Assembly: GCA_019828545.1 (NCBI GenBank) | Contig: JACVRA010000073.1 | Coordinates: 434,001-498,000, forward strand | Reading direction: 5' to 3' | DNA: 64,000 bases | From: Paracamarosporium sp. OC-R06-R3 | Taxonomy: Eukaryota > Ascomycota > Dothideomycetes > Pleosporales > Didymosphaeriaceae | In this document: positions 1 through 9,421 of the stretch, one piece after another | Numbering within the stretch: position 1 is the first letter of the stretch | Layout: each line of letters opens with the position of its first letter | The notes under the pieces: generated by a model | What the model saw: the letters and a program-made list of their open reading frames with translations, nothing else | Databases searched by the model: none | What the model was told of the DNA's origin: nothing | Program-made: the position numbers and the translations under genes

Positions 1-455
1 ACAAGGCGGTACGTAGGCTTTAGAACACAGCGTGATGTGTTAGCAGACTCAATGGTCTCCGCGAATTTCGGAGGTCGGGTGTCTGGCTAAGTTCACCCTC
101 GCCCACTGAAACTATACTGATGTTGTACCTTTCAGCAACACTCTACACAATACAGCTTGGCCTCAACCTCGTTTGGATGCCCTTATTCTTTGGCTTCAAC
201 CGACCTATCGCTGCGACGGTTGATATCCTCGCTTTGGGAGGTACAGTCAGCTATCTAGCTTATGTGTGGGGCCAGGTTGACGAAACATCTGGATGGTTGC
301 TCGCACCGTACCTGGGCTGGTTAGGTTTTGCAACTTATCTTTGCGTAAGTCAAGGATCGTATGGTATGGCCAGGGGGTTACTAACGCGCCTTTAGGTCGG
401 TGCAGGGTATCTCAACAACTGGGACTTCACCTCAGCATCCAAGAAGCGGGAGTAG
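1..455 (+). CDS. TspO/MBR family membrane protein, 3' part
   Basis: Tryptophan-rich sensory protein / peripheral benzodiazepine receptor family: a five-helix membrane protein that binds tetrapyrroles and sterols in mitochondrial or ER membranes. Only the C-terminal part is in the window. The model is exon 1..8 (cut), intron 9-135 (GTACGT to TTTCAG), exon 136..344, intron 345-395 (GTAAGT to TTTAG, branch CTAAC) and exon 396..455. The joined reading shows family hallmarks: LNLVWMPLFFG, a DI..L segment, a tryptophan in the next helix, APYLGWLGFATYL across the last helix, then a short tail with GYLNNWD ending in lysines. The ATG at 120 lies in the predicted intron and is probably not the start. 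The family call is good; the first exon border is less certain because only 8 bases of it are visible. Confidence 0.8.
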
Positions 456-1223
456 GACATCGTGGGATAGATGTAGCATTTGTACTTGTAATTGTAGTAG
501 TACGAAAGGTTGGCGGCAAATCTAGCTCTGACCTGTTGTTATGTCACTGTGTCTGCATGTGAGCCTGTTTTTGTAGAACGTGATTCACATCGTGCATATA
601 CGATCTGGAATCTGTGCGTTCATTTTCCAATCTAAAGAGCAGAACCTACATGCGGATCCGGATTAGTGCCTAGCAAGCACATTGCCTATAATAAGTGCAT
701 CGTACAAATTTATTGTAATGTGCTCACGTTTTGAACCACCCACGCGTACATGGATACACAACGACGTGCATCGCCGCGCTAGCGAAACAAACCCCAACGC
801 AAAACCTGCCATATGGGAGCATTTTCTTCTGCAGATTCGCTACTATGCTGTATCGATCATGAGTTCGCTGTTGCGAAAGGTAAGCTGATTGAGCGCGAGA
901 CGGTCGGTTTCATGAGCAGATCGGTGACAATGCAGGTTATCTTTTAAAGGCCGCTTTTTGCCCCTCCTTCTCCGCAATATCCCTGTATCACAGCTTTCCA
1001 CTTTCAAACTAGCACAGCACCGCACCATCATTCGTATCACCACGTGGTACGTTATAGCCTTGACCGGCTGCTTCTTCCATCTGCCCGCATCCTAGATCAC
1101 CCCACGCGCGCTCTTTCATGCTCACTCCGCTTCTACGCTATATCTCAGCGAATGCCGTTGCTCGTTCTTGAACAAATTTATACGATCTCCATCTGTTAGT
1201 AAGAGATACACCAATACGTGATC
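456..1223. other. intergenic region
   Basis: No gene is supported here. It holds the 3' flank of the TspO gene and the promoter of the hydrolase-like gene that follows in the same direction. Open frames are short and lack splice or family support. Confidence 0.5.
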
Positions 1224-2657
1224 ATGGGCGAAACGTTTCGCCCCGAGGCTCTCAAAGCCGTCAACATTCCCAATGCCCCTCCCCAGAAACTATCCCCGTA
1301 TCTAATCTTACAGCCGCCGCTATCCCGACGCGGTACCGGCCCGGGCCTCATTCTGGTCGTGGATCATTATGCACGACTAGAAGTCAGTGAAAAGTCTCTC
1401 GATCCACCTCCATTGCAGAAATGGGCTGAAGAGGGTTTCGCCGTTGTGCAGTTAAAGGTGCCGGGAAAGGTAGAGGACGGAGGCGAGTTTCCACTGGAAC
1501 GTGCAGTTGAAGCATTAAAGGCATGCGAGCAATGCACATGGGGAAATGGCGTCGGTCTTGTTTGTGCGTTGGTCTTTTTCTTCTTGGACTCCATTTCTCT
1601 GTGGAAAAGGTGCATGAAGATTTGCCTGTGGACTGGATTGAGATTGTCGCTGCAGTATGGTGACGCTAACACTTTGATAGCATACGTCACTCGGATTCCC
1701 TTTTACGTTGAAGAGGCTGCCTACCTCTCTCCGCATATTAAAGCGCTCATATCATACGGTGGTCGAAAATTTACATCCATCTCGTCACCCACGAACGCCA
1801 GCTCTACCCTACCACCTCAACTCGTCCATATTTCTGGTCCTGAGACACCTCGTAGAGAGTCCTTGTCCATATTGCAAGATGTCGATATCTCGTCGTCCAA
1901 AACATCACCAGAAGGCCCACTTACAACTTTCCGCTACATTAACGCAAAGCGTGATTCAATGTGGGCCCTGCCGTCTGACGATAACTATCACAGTACTTCA
2001 GCCGGAATAGCGCACACACGCAGCCTCGCATTCCTGAAACCTCTCCTCAATGGTCCTTATTTCGATCTTGAAGCCATTTGGGATGAACACTGCCGGTACG
2101 AATTTGGTGAGCGCGACGTCGCACGCACAATGGCTACCATGGTCGGCCAACCATACGTCAACCATATCCCCACACTAACCGGAGGTATCGGCCAAGAGCG
2201 ACTAACAGCCTTCTATGCGAACCACTTCATTCATGCAAACCCAGATGATACGGAGCTTGAGCTAGTTAGTCGCACCGTCGGCACAGATCGAGTCGTAGAT
2301 GAATTCGTCTTCAAGTTCACGCATGATCGTCAAGTGGATTGGCTGCTCCCGGGAATTCCACCTACCAATAAATACCTCGAGATACCTTTTACGAGTATCG
2401 TTGGTATGCGAGGAGATCGCTTGTGCCATGAGCACATCCATTGGGATCAGGGGACTGCAATGAGGCAAGCTGGTCTGCTCCCTGAATGGGTGAAGTTCCC
2501 TTACCCCATTGAAGGCAAGGAGGCAGGTGAGGGCAAGAGGTTTGAAGTCAAGACGCCAACTACAGGTGTGGAGACTGCGAGGAAGCTGGTGGACGAGGGA
2601 GTGGTTGACAGTAATGGACTAATGGAGGCGAAGTGGAGAGCGGTCGATGATGTCTAA
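1224..2657 (+). CDS. Dienelactone hydrolase-like protein with SnoaL-like C-terminal domain
   Basis: The first in-frame ATG is at 1224; the frame opens earlier only with a GTG. The N-terminal half (about residues 1-190) resembles fungal carboxymethylenebutenolidase-type alpha/beta hydrolases: GLILVVDHYARL, EKSLDPPPLQKWAEEGFAVV, then YLSPHIKALISYGG. The C-terminal half (from about residue 270) looks like a SnoaL/NTF2-like fold, with FDLEAIWDEHCRYEFGERD, LTAFYANHFI and VVDEFVFKFTHD. A probable intron at 1564-1680 (GTGCGT to GATAG, branch GCTAAC) is 117 nt long and free of in-frame stops, so it reads through. Its removal gives GVGLVSYVTRIPF, closer to relatives, and a protein of about 438 aa rather than 477. 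The classic GxCxGG nucleophile elbow is not seen, so catalytic activity is doubtful. Function is inferred from domain resemblance only. Confidence 0.75.
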   Translation: MGETFRPEALKAVNIPNAPPQKLSPYLILQPPLSRRGTGPGLILVVDHYARLEVSEKSLDPPPLQKWAEEGFAVVQLKVPGKVEDGGEFPLERAVEALKACEQCTWGNGVGLVCALVFFFLDSISLWKRCMKICLWTGLRLSLQYGDANTLIAYVTRIPFYVEEAAYLSPHIKALISYGGRKFTSISSPTNASSTLPPQLVHISGPETPRRESLSILQDVDISSSKTSPEGPLTTFRYINAKRDSMWALPSDDNYHSTSAGIAHTRSLAFLKPLLNGPYFDLEAIWDEHCRYEFGERDVARTMATMVGQPYVNHIPTLTGGIGQERLTAFYANHFIHANPDDTELELVSRTVGTDRVVDEFVFKFTHDRQVDWLLPGIPPTNKYLEIPFTSIVGMRGDRLCHEHIHWDQGTAMRQAGLLPEWVKFPYPIEGKEAGEGKRFEVKTPTTGVETARKLVDEGVVDSNGLMEAKWRAVDDV

Positions 2658-2760
2658 CGCGCTCCAAGAGAAGGACGTTGAGATGAGGCTTTCGCTATTG
2701 AAGATGTTGAATTACAAATCTATTTGTGAACCAACCTTGTATGTACCCTTGCGTCTTTAA

Positions 2761-2916
2761 TCATGCCAGGGTGTGCTTAGCTTCCGTTTCCTCTGATCCC
2801 GATAATCCACCAAACATAGCCCTTCCACCTCCCTTGATGTAATCCCAATGGGAGTTTGGCTGGTCTGAGTCTCCTATTTGGGTGTTACCTCGGTGAAATT
2901 GTTGGACTGCGCCCAT
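2761..2916 (-). CDS. Possible small protein, 51 aa
   Basis: An ATG in good context (AAAATGG) opens a 51-residue frame ending in TGA. It includes the segment DQPNSHWDYIKGGGRAMFGG and a charged C-terminus. The upstream sequence on this strand (about 2917-3010) is rich in CAAAG repeats and reads like a 5' leader. A GTAACA inside the frame could act as a donor, but the frame stays open without splicing. The gene is convergent with the hydrolase-like gene, whose stop lies about 100 nt away. I do not recognise a family. The glycine-rich, aromatic composition and clean start make it more than a shadow, but transcript support is lacking. Confidence 0.35.
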   Translation of the reverse strand: MGAVQQFHRGNTQIGDSDQPNSHWDYIKGGGRAMFGGLSGSEETEAKHTLA

Positions 2917-3864
2917 TTTCAGTCGATGTTGAGATGAAACTTGAGCGAGATTGCTGTGAGTCTTAGGCTTTAAAGGACCCGAACTAAGACTTTGCTTTGC
3001 TTTGCCTTGTTGCGATTTGGCTACTATATCGCGCAAAACTCTCGCTTGCCTTCCAAGATAGATTGTAGCAACTCATAATCAATGTGTCGTAATGCCCAAG
3101 GTAAGTAGACATGCAATTGAATCTCTTACATAGAATCAACTCTGCGCTTGAATCTTCAGGTCAACATGAATCTATCTAAAGAAGGCTGTCTAAACTTGAC
3201 ACGAGGTTCGGTAACAGGGTGAACAATAAAATGAAAGCACAGCCTGAGGTGTGCGGATGAATATATTATGGAGGGCGCACGGCAACCATAGCGTTCCGCG
3301 GCTTGCTACCTCCGAGCATCGTCCGCACCACCAACTTCACTCATTCACGAAATGCCATGATCCCGAATAATATTTCCGATAGGAATCTTAAAGGCGTTCA
3401 GCTCCGAATAAGCGCACGATAACGTCCCTGGCAAAGACATCAGGACATAAAATTCGGCAGGTACTCGCACGGCCCGCTTGTGAAACACAGCGCAATCGTT
3501 CCACCAATTGGGTCCACTTAGCCACACCATACCAGTCCGAAAGGGGCAGTCTGCATATTGAAAGTACCCTACTAGCTAATCCTGACAGATTCTAGGCGAA
3601 CTATTGCCATCACGGAGCGCCACACAAGAGGTATAGCCTTATGGCCTGGGTACTTCGGAGCGCAGAAGCGTACATTATAGTAACGCCTGGCCTAACGCGC
3701 CAAGGTCGATCAGGGACAGAAGGGTATCTCAAGATGTATATAGATATATAGCATGAGCTCGACGCTTGAGGTTTTTGGTTCTTACTCCAGGCCTACAGAT
3801 CAATATCTGTGCCTAGTCACTCTTTTATCTTTCACCCCCTCGTGGGTCGTCACTCGTTTGCAAT
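2917..3864. other. intergenic region with lyase promoter
   Basis: It separates the small minus-strand frame from the rhamnogalacturonan lyase. Apart from the TATA element near 3737 I see no defined elements and no supported gene. Confidence 0.5.
3737..3750 (+). promoter_or_regulatory. TATA box of the rhamnogalacturonan lyase gene
   Basis: TATATAGATATATA lies about 115 nt before the lyase ATG, a usual distance for an inducible secreted-enzyme gene in filamentous fungi. An ATG at 3753 sits just after it and is probably upstream of the transcription start. Confidence 0.5.
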
Positions 3865-5619
3865 ATGCGATTCCTCGCGACGCTCTCTACCTTCTTGCTA
3901 GCTCCTGCAGCTGTGTTCGCGGCGTGGGGTTATACCGACGATGGCAAGAACTATGTCATCGACACGAATGCGAACCTTGTCGTCAAGGTCAGCAAGACCA
4001 ATGGCGACATGAACTCCATCAAGTACCGCGGTGTCGAATACAGTGGCCAAAACGGAAAATACTCGCACGTCGAGTCTGGTCTCGGTGCATCTACCGTCAC
4101 CATCCAACAGTATACCAGCCCTGCGAACATCATCAAGGTCACCGTGAAGTACGGAACGTTACTCCACACCCTCGTCTTCCGCTATGGCAATCCAAACGTC
4201 TACATTTTCATGAACAAGGCCGATACAAGTGTCACTGTTTCGCGCTACATCCTCCGTATTCCGCCCAATATCTTCACTAATGACCCCAACGAGGACACTG
4301 ACTGGATCCCTGATGGTGCTACTGCCATCGAATCTGGTGATGTCGACGGCAAGTCAGGACAGACCTGGTCGAAGCACTACTCTGGCAAGAAGTACGGTCG
4401 CACTATGGACTACGACTACGTTGGCTACACCAACGCGAACGTAGGCATGTACATGATTCGCTCGAACCATGAGAAAGCATCTGGTGGTCCGTTCTTCAGG
4501 AGCTTGGTCCGTCGCGGTGGATCTGGCGGCCCGGATCTCTACGATATCTACCACTACAACATGGGTACGTTCCTCTTATGTCTAGGATCTGAATACATAC
4601 TAACGTCACTCAGGTCACACCGATGTCATGCGTTTCGGTCTTCAAGGTCCCTCAGTCCTCCACTTCACCGACAATGGCGCTGCTCCGAATGGCAACCTGT
4701 TCGCCCGCAAGGCCGACTGGTCCTGGCTCGACAACCTCGGCATCGCAGGCTGGGTGCCGCAGTCCAAGCGTGGCGCCGTTGCCGGCGTTGGTCTCAACAA
4801 CATGAAGTCGGGCTACCAGTACGTTGTAGCTCTGAAGAACGACGCCGCCCAGTACTGGACCACTGCTACTGGAGCTTGGAAGATCTCTGGTGTCCTGCCC
4901 GGAACATATACTCTGACCGTATACAAGAGCGAGCTTGAGGTGCACACCTCCTCTATAACCATCACTGCTGGCGCCACGGCAACAAAGAATACAATCACTT
5001 GCGTTGACCCTCAGGATACCACTGCTATCTGGCGCATCGGCGAATGGGATGGTAAGTAACCTTTGAATACACTCGGCTTAACTGGACTATGCTGACTTGA
5101 TCCCCTCCACCAGGCACTCCAAAGGGCTTCCTCAACTTCCTCGACACCCCCATGAAACCGACTTACATGCACCCGTCCGACTCGCGCCTCTCCAAATGGG
5201 ACGCCTCCAACTTCATCGTCGGCAACACCCAAGCCTCCAACTTCCCCGGCTACATCTGGAAGGACATCAACAACGACCATCTCGTATACTTCAAGCTCAC
5301 AGCCGATCAGCTCAAGAAAGGCGCAAAGATCCGCGTTGGTGTCACCGAAGGAATGGCCGGCGGACGCCCGGCCGTCGGTGTAAACAGCTGGAGCGCAGCG
5401 CTTCAGGCTGACCAGGGTCAGGGTGATACCAGGTCCCTGACTGTGGGCACGTACCGTGGTAACAACCACGTTTATGAGTTCACTGTGCCGCAGACTGCGT
5501 GGGTACAGCAGACTACCGAGTACCAGACGCTGAAGATTAGCGTTATCTCGGGTAAGGCTGCGACGGGGTATCTGAGCCCTGGTATCTCTGTTGATGCTGT
5601 CGAGATGATTGCAGCGTAG
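3865..5619 (+). CDS. Secreted rhamnogalacturonan lyase, polysaccharide lyase family 4
   Basis: It cleaves the rhamnogalacturonan I backbone of pectin by beta-elimination outside the cell. Three exons (3865..4564, 4614..5051, 5114..5619) with GT-AG introns give 547 aa, close to the size of Aspergillus RGL4. A signal peptide spans residues 1 to about 20 (MRFLATLSTFLLAPAAVFAA). The catalytic beta-sandwich follows (WGYTDDGKNYVIDTNANLVV onward), then a fibronectin-like middle part and a C-terminal carbohydrate-binding-like domain. If the signal is removed at residue 20, Lys170 and His230 become mature positions 150 and 210. These match the catalytic Lys150/His210 known from Aspergillus RGL4, in contexts WSKHY and IYHYN. 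The enzyme is therefore probably active. It suggests a plant-associated or plant-degrading lifestyle. Confidence 0.95.
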
Positions 5620-5803
5620 AAGAGTAGAAGAAGAAAGGAAGCTTCGTTGCTTATACTCCATTAGTGTTTAGCTTGTAGTGTAATATCGAGCATCACTTCT
5701 GTGCCCCACCGCTATCACGTTGTACTCTTATGAGAAGCCATCATTCTGAGCAATCCAACCATTAGGTAATGATAGTCTATGAAACGTAATATACAACAGA
5801 ATC

Positions 5804-7855
5804 CTAAGTAGGCACACGGGCTAGGTACCCAGGCACCCTCCCCTCCCAATCACCGTCACTCTGTTCGAGCCTTTCCTCAGATTTGACATAGCCTGCCTGA
5901 GCAACCCCCGGGTCTGTCGGCCCTAACACTTTGATACTCTTCTTCAACTTGTCCTGCCTTGCTTCTGTGAGACGCCGCCTGCGAGCCTCCTTCGCCTTCG
6001 TGAGGAAACTTGGCATGTGTCGGGATTCTGTCTTTTTATTGGGATTCCGCAAGTGAGCCGATGTGTCTAGTGAGAGAGGCGGTGAAGATGGAACAATCGA
6101 TGGAGGGGGTGGAGGCGGAGGCGGAGGCGGAAGGGGAGGAGGTGATGTTTCTTGAGCGGGTAGACCACCGGTGCCGGAATGACGGGAGTAAAAAGAGGCT
6201 CCTGACGTGCGATACGCGCTACGCATAGCGATAGGGATATTTGCTGTCGACTGCGAATGGTGGCTGTTGTATGAAAAGCGTGGATCTGAGTTCACACGAG
6301 AGAAGTCGCTACCAGACTGAGAACTTCCATGTGTGTGCGTGGACGTGGGTGATTTCTTGCTCGGGGTATCGCATGCTGGAGCGGGAGAGGGTGAATGAGC
6401 CCGTATTACGGCGGGGCTTCCTGGTAGGCGTATCGGAGGATTTGATTGTGGTGGTGGTTTAGTAGCGGCAGTTTTCTTGTGCTTCTTAACAAATTTTATG
6501 GGTCTGCTGGAGGCAAAGAACTTTGAGAACCGGAGATCGTCGTCCGGAATTTTATCAGCTTCAGGGTTAGGTATATGCTTCGGCTTCGAGGTCCGACTTT
6601 CTTTCTTTGGGTGTTCCTTGTTAGACTCTTGATTACTCAAGCGGTAAGGTATGAGTGATGATAGTCTCCTGTGCTTGTTCTTCTGCCCGGAACTTGATGT
6701 TTGTTCTGTGTCGCTATCGCGAGGTGTACTTGACTGTCCGGAGCTTTTGCGCCACGATAACGGCCGAGGGACGATGTTTTCATCCTTCGGCGAGGTAGCC
6801 TGCTCCATTTCCGCGAATTGAGCTTCGTACACTTGGTGGGCTCCCCCGGAGCTGAGGACCTCCTCTGCGCGTACGTTCATCTCTTGATACTGATCGGCAA
6901 GGAGATCGTGGTAATCTTGCGAGAAGCTCAATTCTCGTGTCTTATCGTCCATATCTTCATCTTCCCAACTGTCATCTGCCAAAGGGCTGCCTTTATACAA
7001 AGCACGGAGCTTCTTGCTCCTCAAATACTGTCGATCGGCACGCTTCCGCCCTTGCTGGCTGGAATCTGATTCATGCGACTTGTTTGTAGGTGGTGAAGCA
7101 AGGCCTAGAGAGGCAAAAGCTTTTTCTTTCGTGGAGTCAGTCGAGTCGGGACGTGGAAACGTTCGCGCGCGAACATTGGTGCCTATAACTTTCCGGCTAG
7201 TAGCTCCATCTGCTCTCCGATATTCTGGCGGCAGAATGTTTTCGATGGATCGGTTGTTCAAGGAAGGAGGCACAGGTAAAGGCGATTTCGGAGGGCTTCT
7301 GGGCGGGCCTAGGTCCAAAGTGCCATTCGCGCGCTCGTATATCGGCCGCAGTCGGCTTGCGGATGGAGAACTGGGGATTAACCAGGTTGGCTCTGAGCCC
7401 ATCGTGCCAGAGAGACCAGGAGATGGTTCGGGAAGGAGCGGAGAGAAGGCTCGAGGCGTCGAAATCGGAGGGGTGGGAACCGGTGTGTCAGCCTGCGAAG
7501 AATTCGCACTCGCGGCGTCGTTGTACCAATCTGCTGGCGCTTTCCAAGAGACGGCACTTGCTCTTCTATCTATCGGACTTAATGGCAGACCTGGGGAAGG
7601 TGGAGTTGGAATATGTTCTTCATCCAAGATTGTCTTCTTCCAAGGTACTGGAGTCTGCGGCAGAGCCTTGCCTTTCTTTGTGGGATGTGGCGGCGTAGTC
7701 TGGATAAACGATTTGAAGGAGCGAATAGGACGTTCCATGCCCTCGAGGGAGTTTGAAGAGGTATTTCTCTGCTTGACGTGTGACCGCATATGGCCCCCTT
7801 GACTTCGTTGCATACCGTTTGACTCGCGCGCAGTAGTGTAGGACGGAACCAGCAT
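5804..7855 (-). CDS. Ser/Pro-rich protein of unknown function, 683 aa
   Basis: A single open frame from ATG to TAG, without introns. I recognise no catalytic or structural domain. The protein is largely low-complexity and rich in serine, proline and basic residues. It has a run of prolines near residues 570-590, encoded by a GGC/GGA-type repeat around 6108-6140 on the plus strand. A basic C-terminal segment (KAKEARRRRLTEARQDKLKK) is followed by a short tail that looks more conserved. An acidic patch (WEDEDMDDKTRELSFSQDYHDL) near residues 290-310 may be a folded or binding motif. Such proteins in filamentous fungi are often cytoskeletal, polarity or signalling scaffolds, but nothing here assigns one. 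It is convergent with the lyase gene and divergent from the MFS gene. Confidence 0.75.
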   Translation of the reverse strand: MLVPSYTTARESNGMQRSQGGHMRSHVKQRNTSSNSLEGMERPIRSFKSFIQTTPPHPTKKGKALPQTPVPWKKTILDEEHIPTPPSPGLPLSPIDRRASAVSWKAPADWYNDAASANSSQADTPVPTPPISTPRAFSPLLPEPSPGLSGTMGSEPTWLIPSSPSASRLRPIYERANGTLDLGPPRSPPKSPLPVPPSLNNRSIENILPPEYRRADGATSRKVIGTNVRARTFPRPDSTDSTKEKAFASLGLASPPTNKSHESDSSQQGRKRADRQYLRSKKLRALYKGSPLADDSWEDEDMDDKTRELSFSQDYHDLLADQYQEMNVRAEEVLSSGGAHQVYEAQFAEMEQATSPKDENIVPRPLSWRKSSGQSSTPRDSDTEQTSSSGQKNKHRRLSSLIPYRLSNQESNKEHPKKESRTSKPKHIPNPEADKIPDDDLRFSKFFASSRPIKFVKKHKKTAATKPPPQSNPPIRLPGSPAVIRAHSPSPAPACDTPSKKSPTSTHTHGSSQSGSDFSRVNSDPRFSYNSHHSQSTANIPIAMRSAYRTSGASFYSRHSGTGGLPAQETSPPPLPPPPPPPPPPSIVPSSPPLSLDTSAHLRNPNKKTESRHMPSFLTKAKEARRRRLTEARQDKLKKSIKVLGPTDPGVAQAGYVKSEERLEQSDGDWEGRVPGYLARVPT

Positions 7856-9421
7856 GCCTCATCGCGAAGGCCTTCTGGAAGATCGGTAGAAACAAAGAAA
7901 GTGGAAAATACACGTGCTAACGATCGTAAGTAGTGATAGCGGCAGCATTCCTGTGGCTGGACAAAGGCCGGATGGGGGGCTTCCCTTCAAGGAATGTAGA
8001 ATGCCCTACGCATGCAGAGTTTGACTCGATGTAGCTGCGACGGCGTACAGAACAACATCACCATAGTCAATGTGGATGTAGTCAGGCCTTCCGAGGAAAA
8101 GAGTGAGCATGGCTATTCTGCTGCTGTCTCGGAGTGAAGCACATCTAGCCATTAGCACCAAGGTGTTGACGCGCGTAACATGATGTATTGATGATTCAAA
8201 GATGGGTCTAGCCTTCGTTTCTGTTTGATGAAGCAGTGTAGGTTCTTCTGACCCCAAATTCAACTTTAAAAAAATGCATAGAAGGCGCAAATGATTCCAA
8301 TCACGGCAGAAATGTTGATATTCAAGGACTGTACAGCATACTTGCATTGCATGGTTTGGGGTAATACACTAAATCTGACGACATTTCCGTGGATTTGAAG
8401 TGCGTAGTTGTCTGATTAGTTTTTGCGACATGGTCTTTCAAGACAACAGGAGGAAAAAGCCAAGGGCACGAATGCCCAAGGGTTGGTGCGTCGGTGTTGC
8501 GTGTGTTGACGGGCACTCGGTCACCCCGTCCGTCCGCTTTCAGCTGTGCCAAGCAGCGGAAACCACAACCACAAACCGCGATCGGGGCTCCATTTTCATC
8601 CGAGCCATACACATGGTCAGCCTCCCAACGACACCTCGTACTCATCACATGTATCCATGTGTTTGAGACGTCTTGAGCCAAAAAAATAATAGCTGGATAT
8701 TACCGAACCGTAATAGAGAGGTTAGCTGCAGAAAACAGAGACACGCAATGGACCACACCGCACGACAATTTCCATGAAGAATTCGATCGTATTACATATG
8801 TGTTCAGGAAGTACTTGAGGATTACGAACTGCACAGTACGGTGAGATGCAGCGATCCACGGGCCCCAGGCATCGGTGAAAGGCATCGGTGAATTGGGCTA
8901 CGGCCGACATGGCCGTGGTCGGCGCAATATCCCTCCGTTCAGCCCTACACCCGTGCGCTCCCCACCGCGACAAATCTAAACACGAACTTACCATACGATT
9001 TTCTATCTGGCCGCTCGGAGGAACTGAGATTAGTCCTGTTCAAGCTGACACGTACGGCTTGTAGTCGTCATTAAGCCTGCCTGATGCGGGTCTTTACGTG
9101 TAGCGGACGAATCCTCAGGAGATGATTTTGGCCATGGACTAAGAGGCTGTCGGCCCTAACGTTTGGTTTCTGAATAGTTGCCCCGAGCCCTTGTTGTGGC
9201 TTGCTTGTTAGAGTCATCATACAGAATCATGGCTTCAGAGCGAAAATATAATTATGTAGCGCGGTCGCTTTCATCTGAATCAACCATAGCTCAAGTGACA
9301 ACCTTCGGGACAAGCAACGCTTAGTTGGCCATTAACGATAACATCAACAACACATCGACAACAGCTTTGTCAAGGCCTTTGACTCCCAAGCAGGCTACTC
9401 TAATAATAGTTTTCGACAGCA
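7856..9421. other. divergent intergenic region, no supported gene
   Basis: About 1.6 kb between two divergent genes. Open frames on the minus strand (up to about 119 codons around 8006-8681) lack introns, family resemblance or good starts, so I leave them out. Confidence 0.45.

Noticed and set aside
3753..4280. 175-codon frame overlapping the start of the rhamnogalacturonan lyase
   Set aside because: It reads the lyase exon in another frame, is rich in His/Arg/Cys, and starts directly behind the TATA box.
8006..8681. minus-strand frames of 113 and 119 codons
   Set aside because: No domain, no splice pattern joining them, and they overlap plus-strand frames of similar size; composition is like the surrounding spacer.
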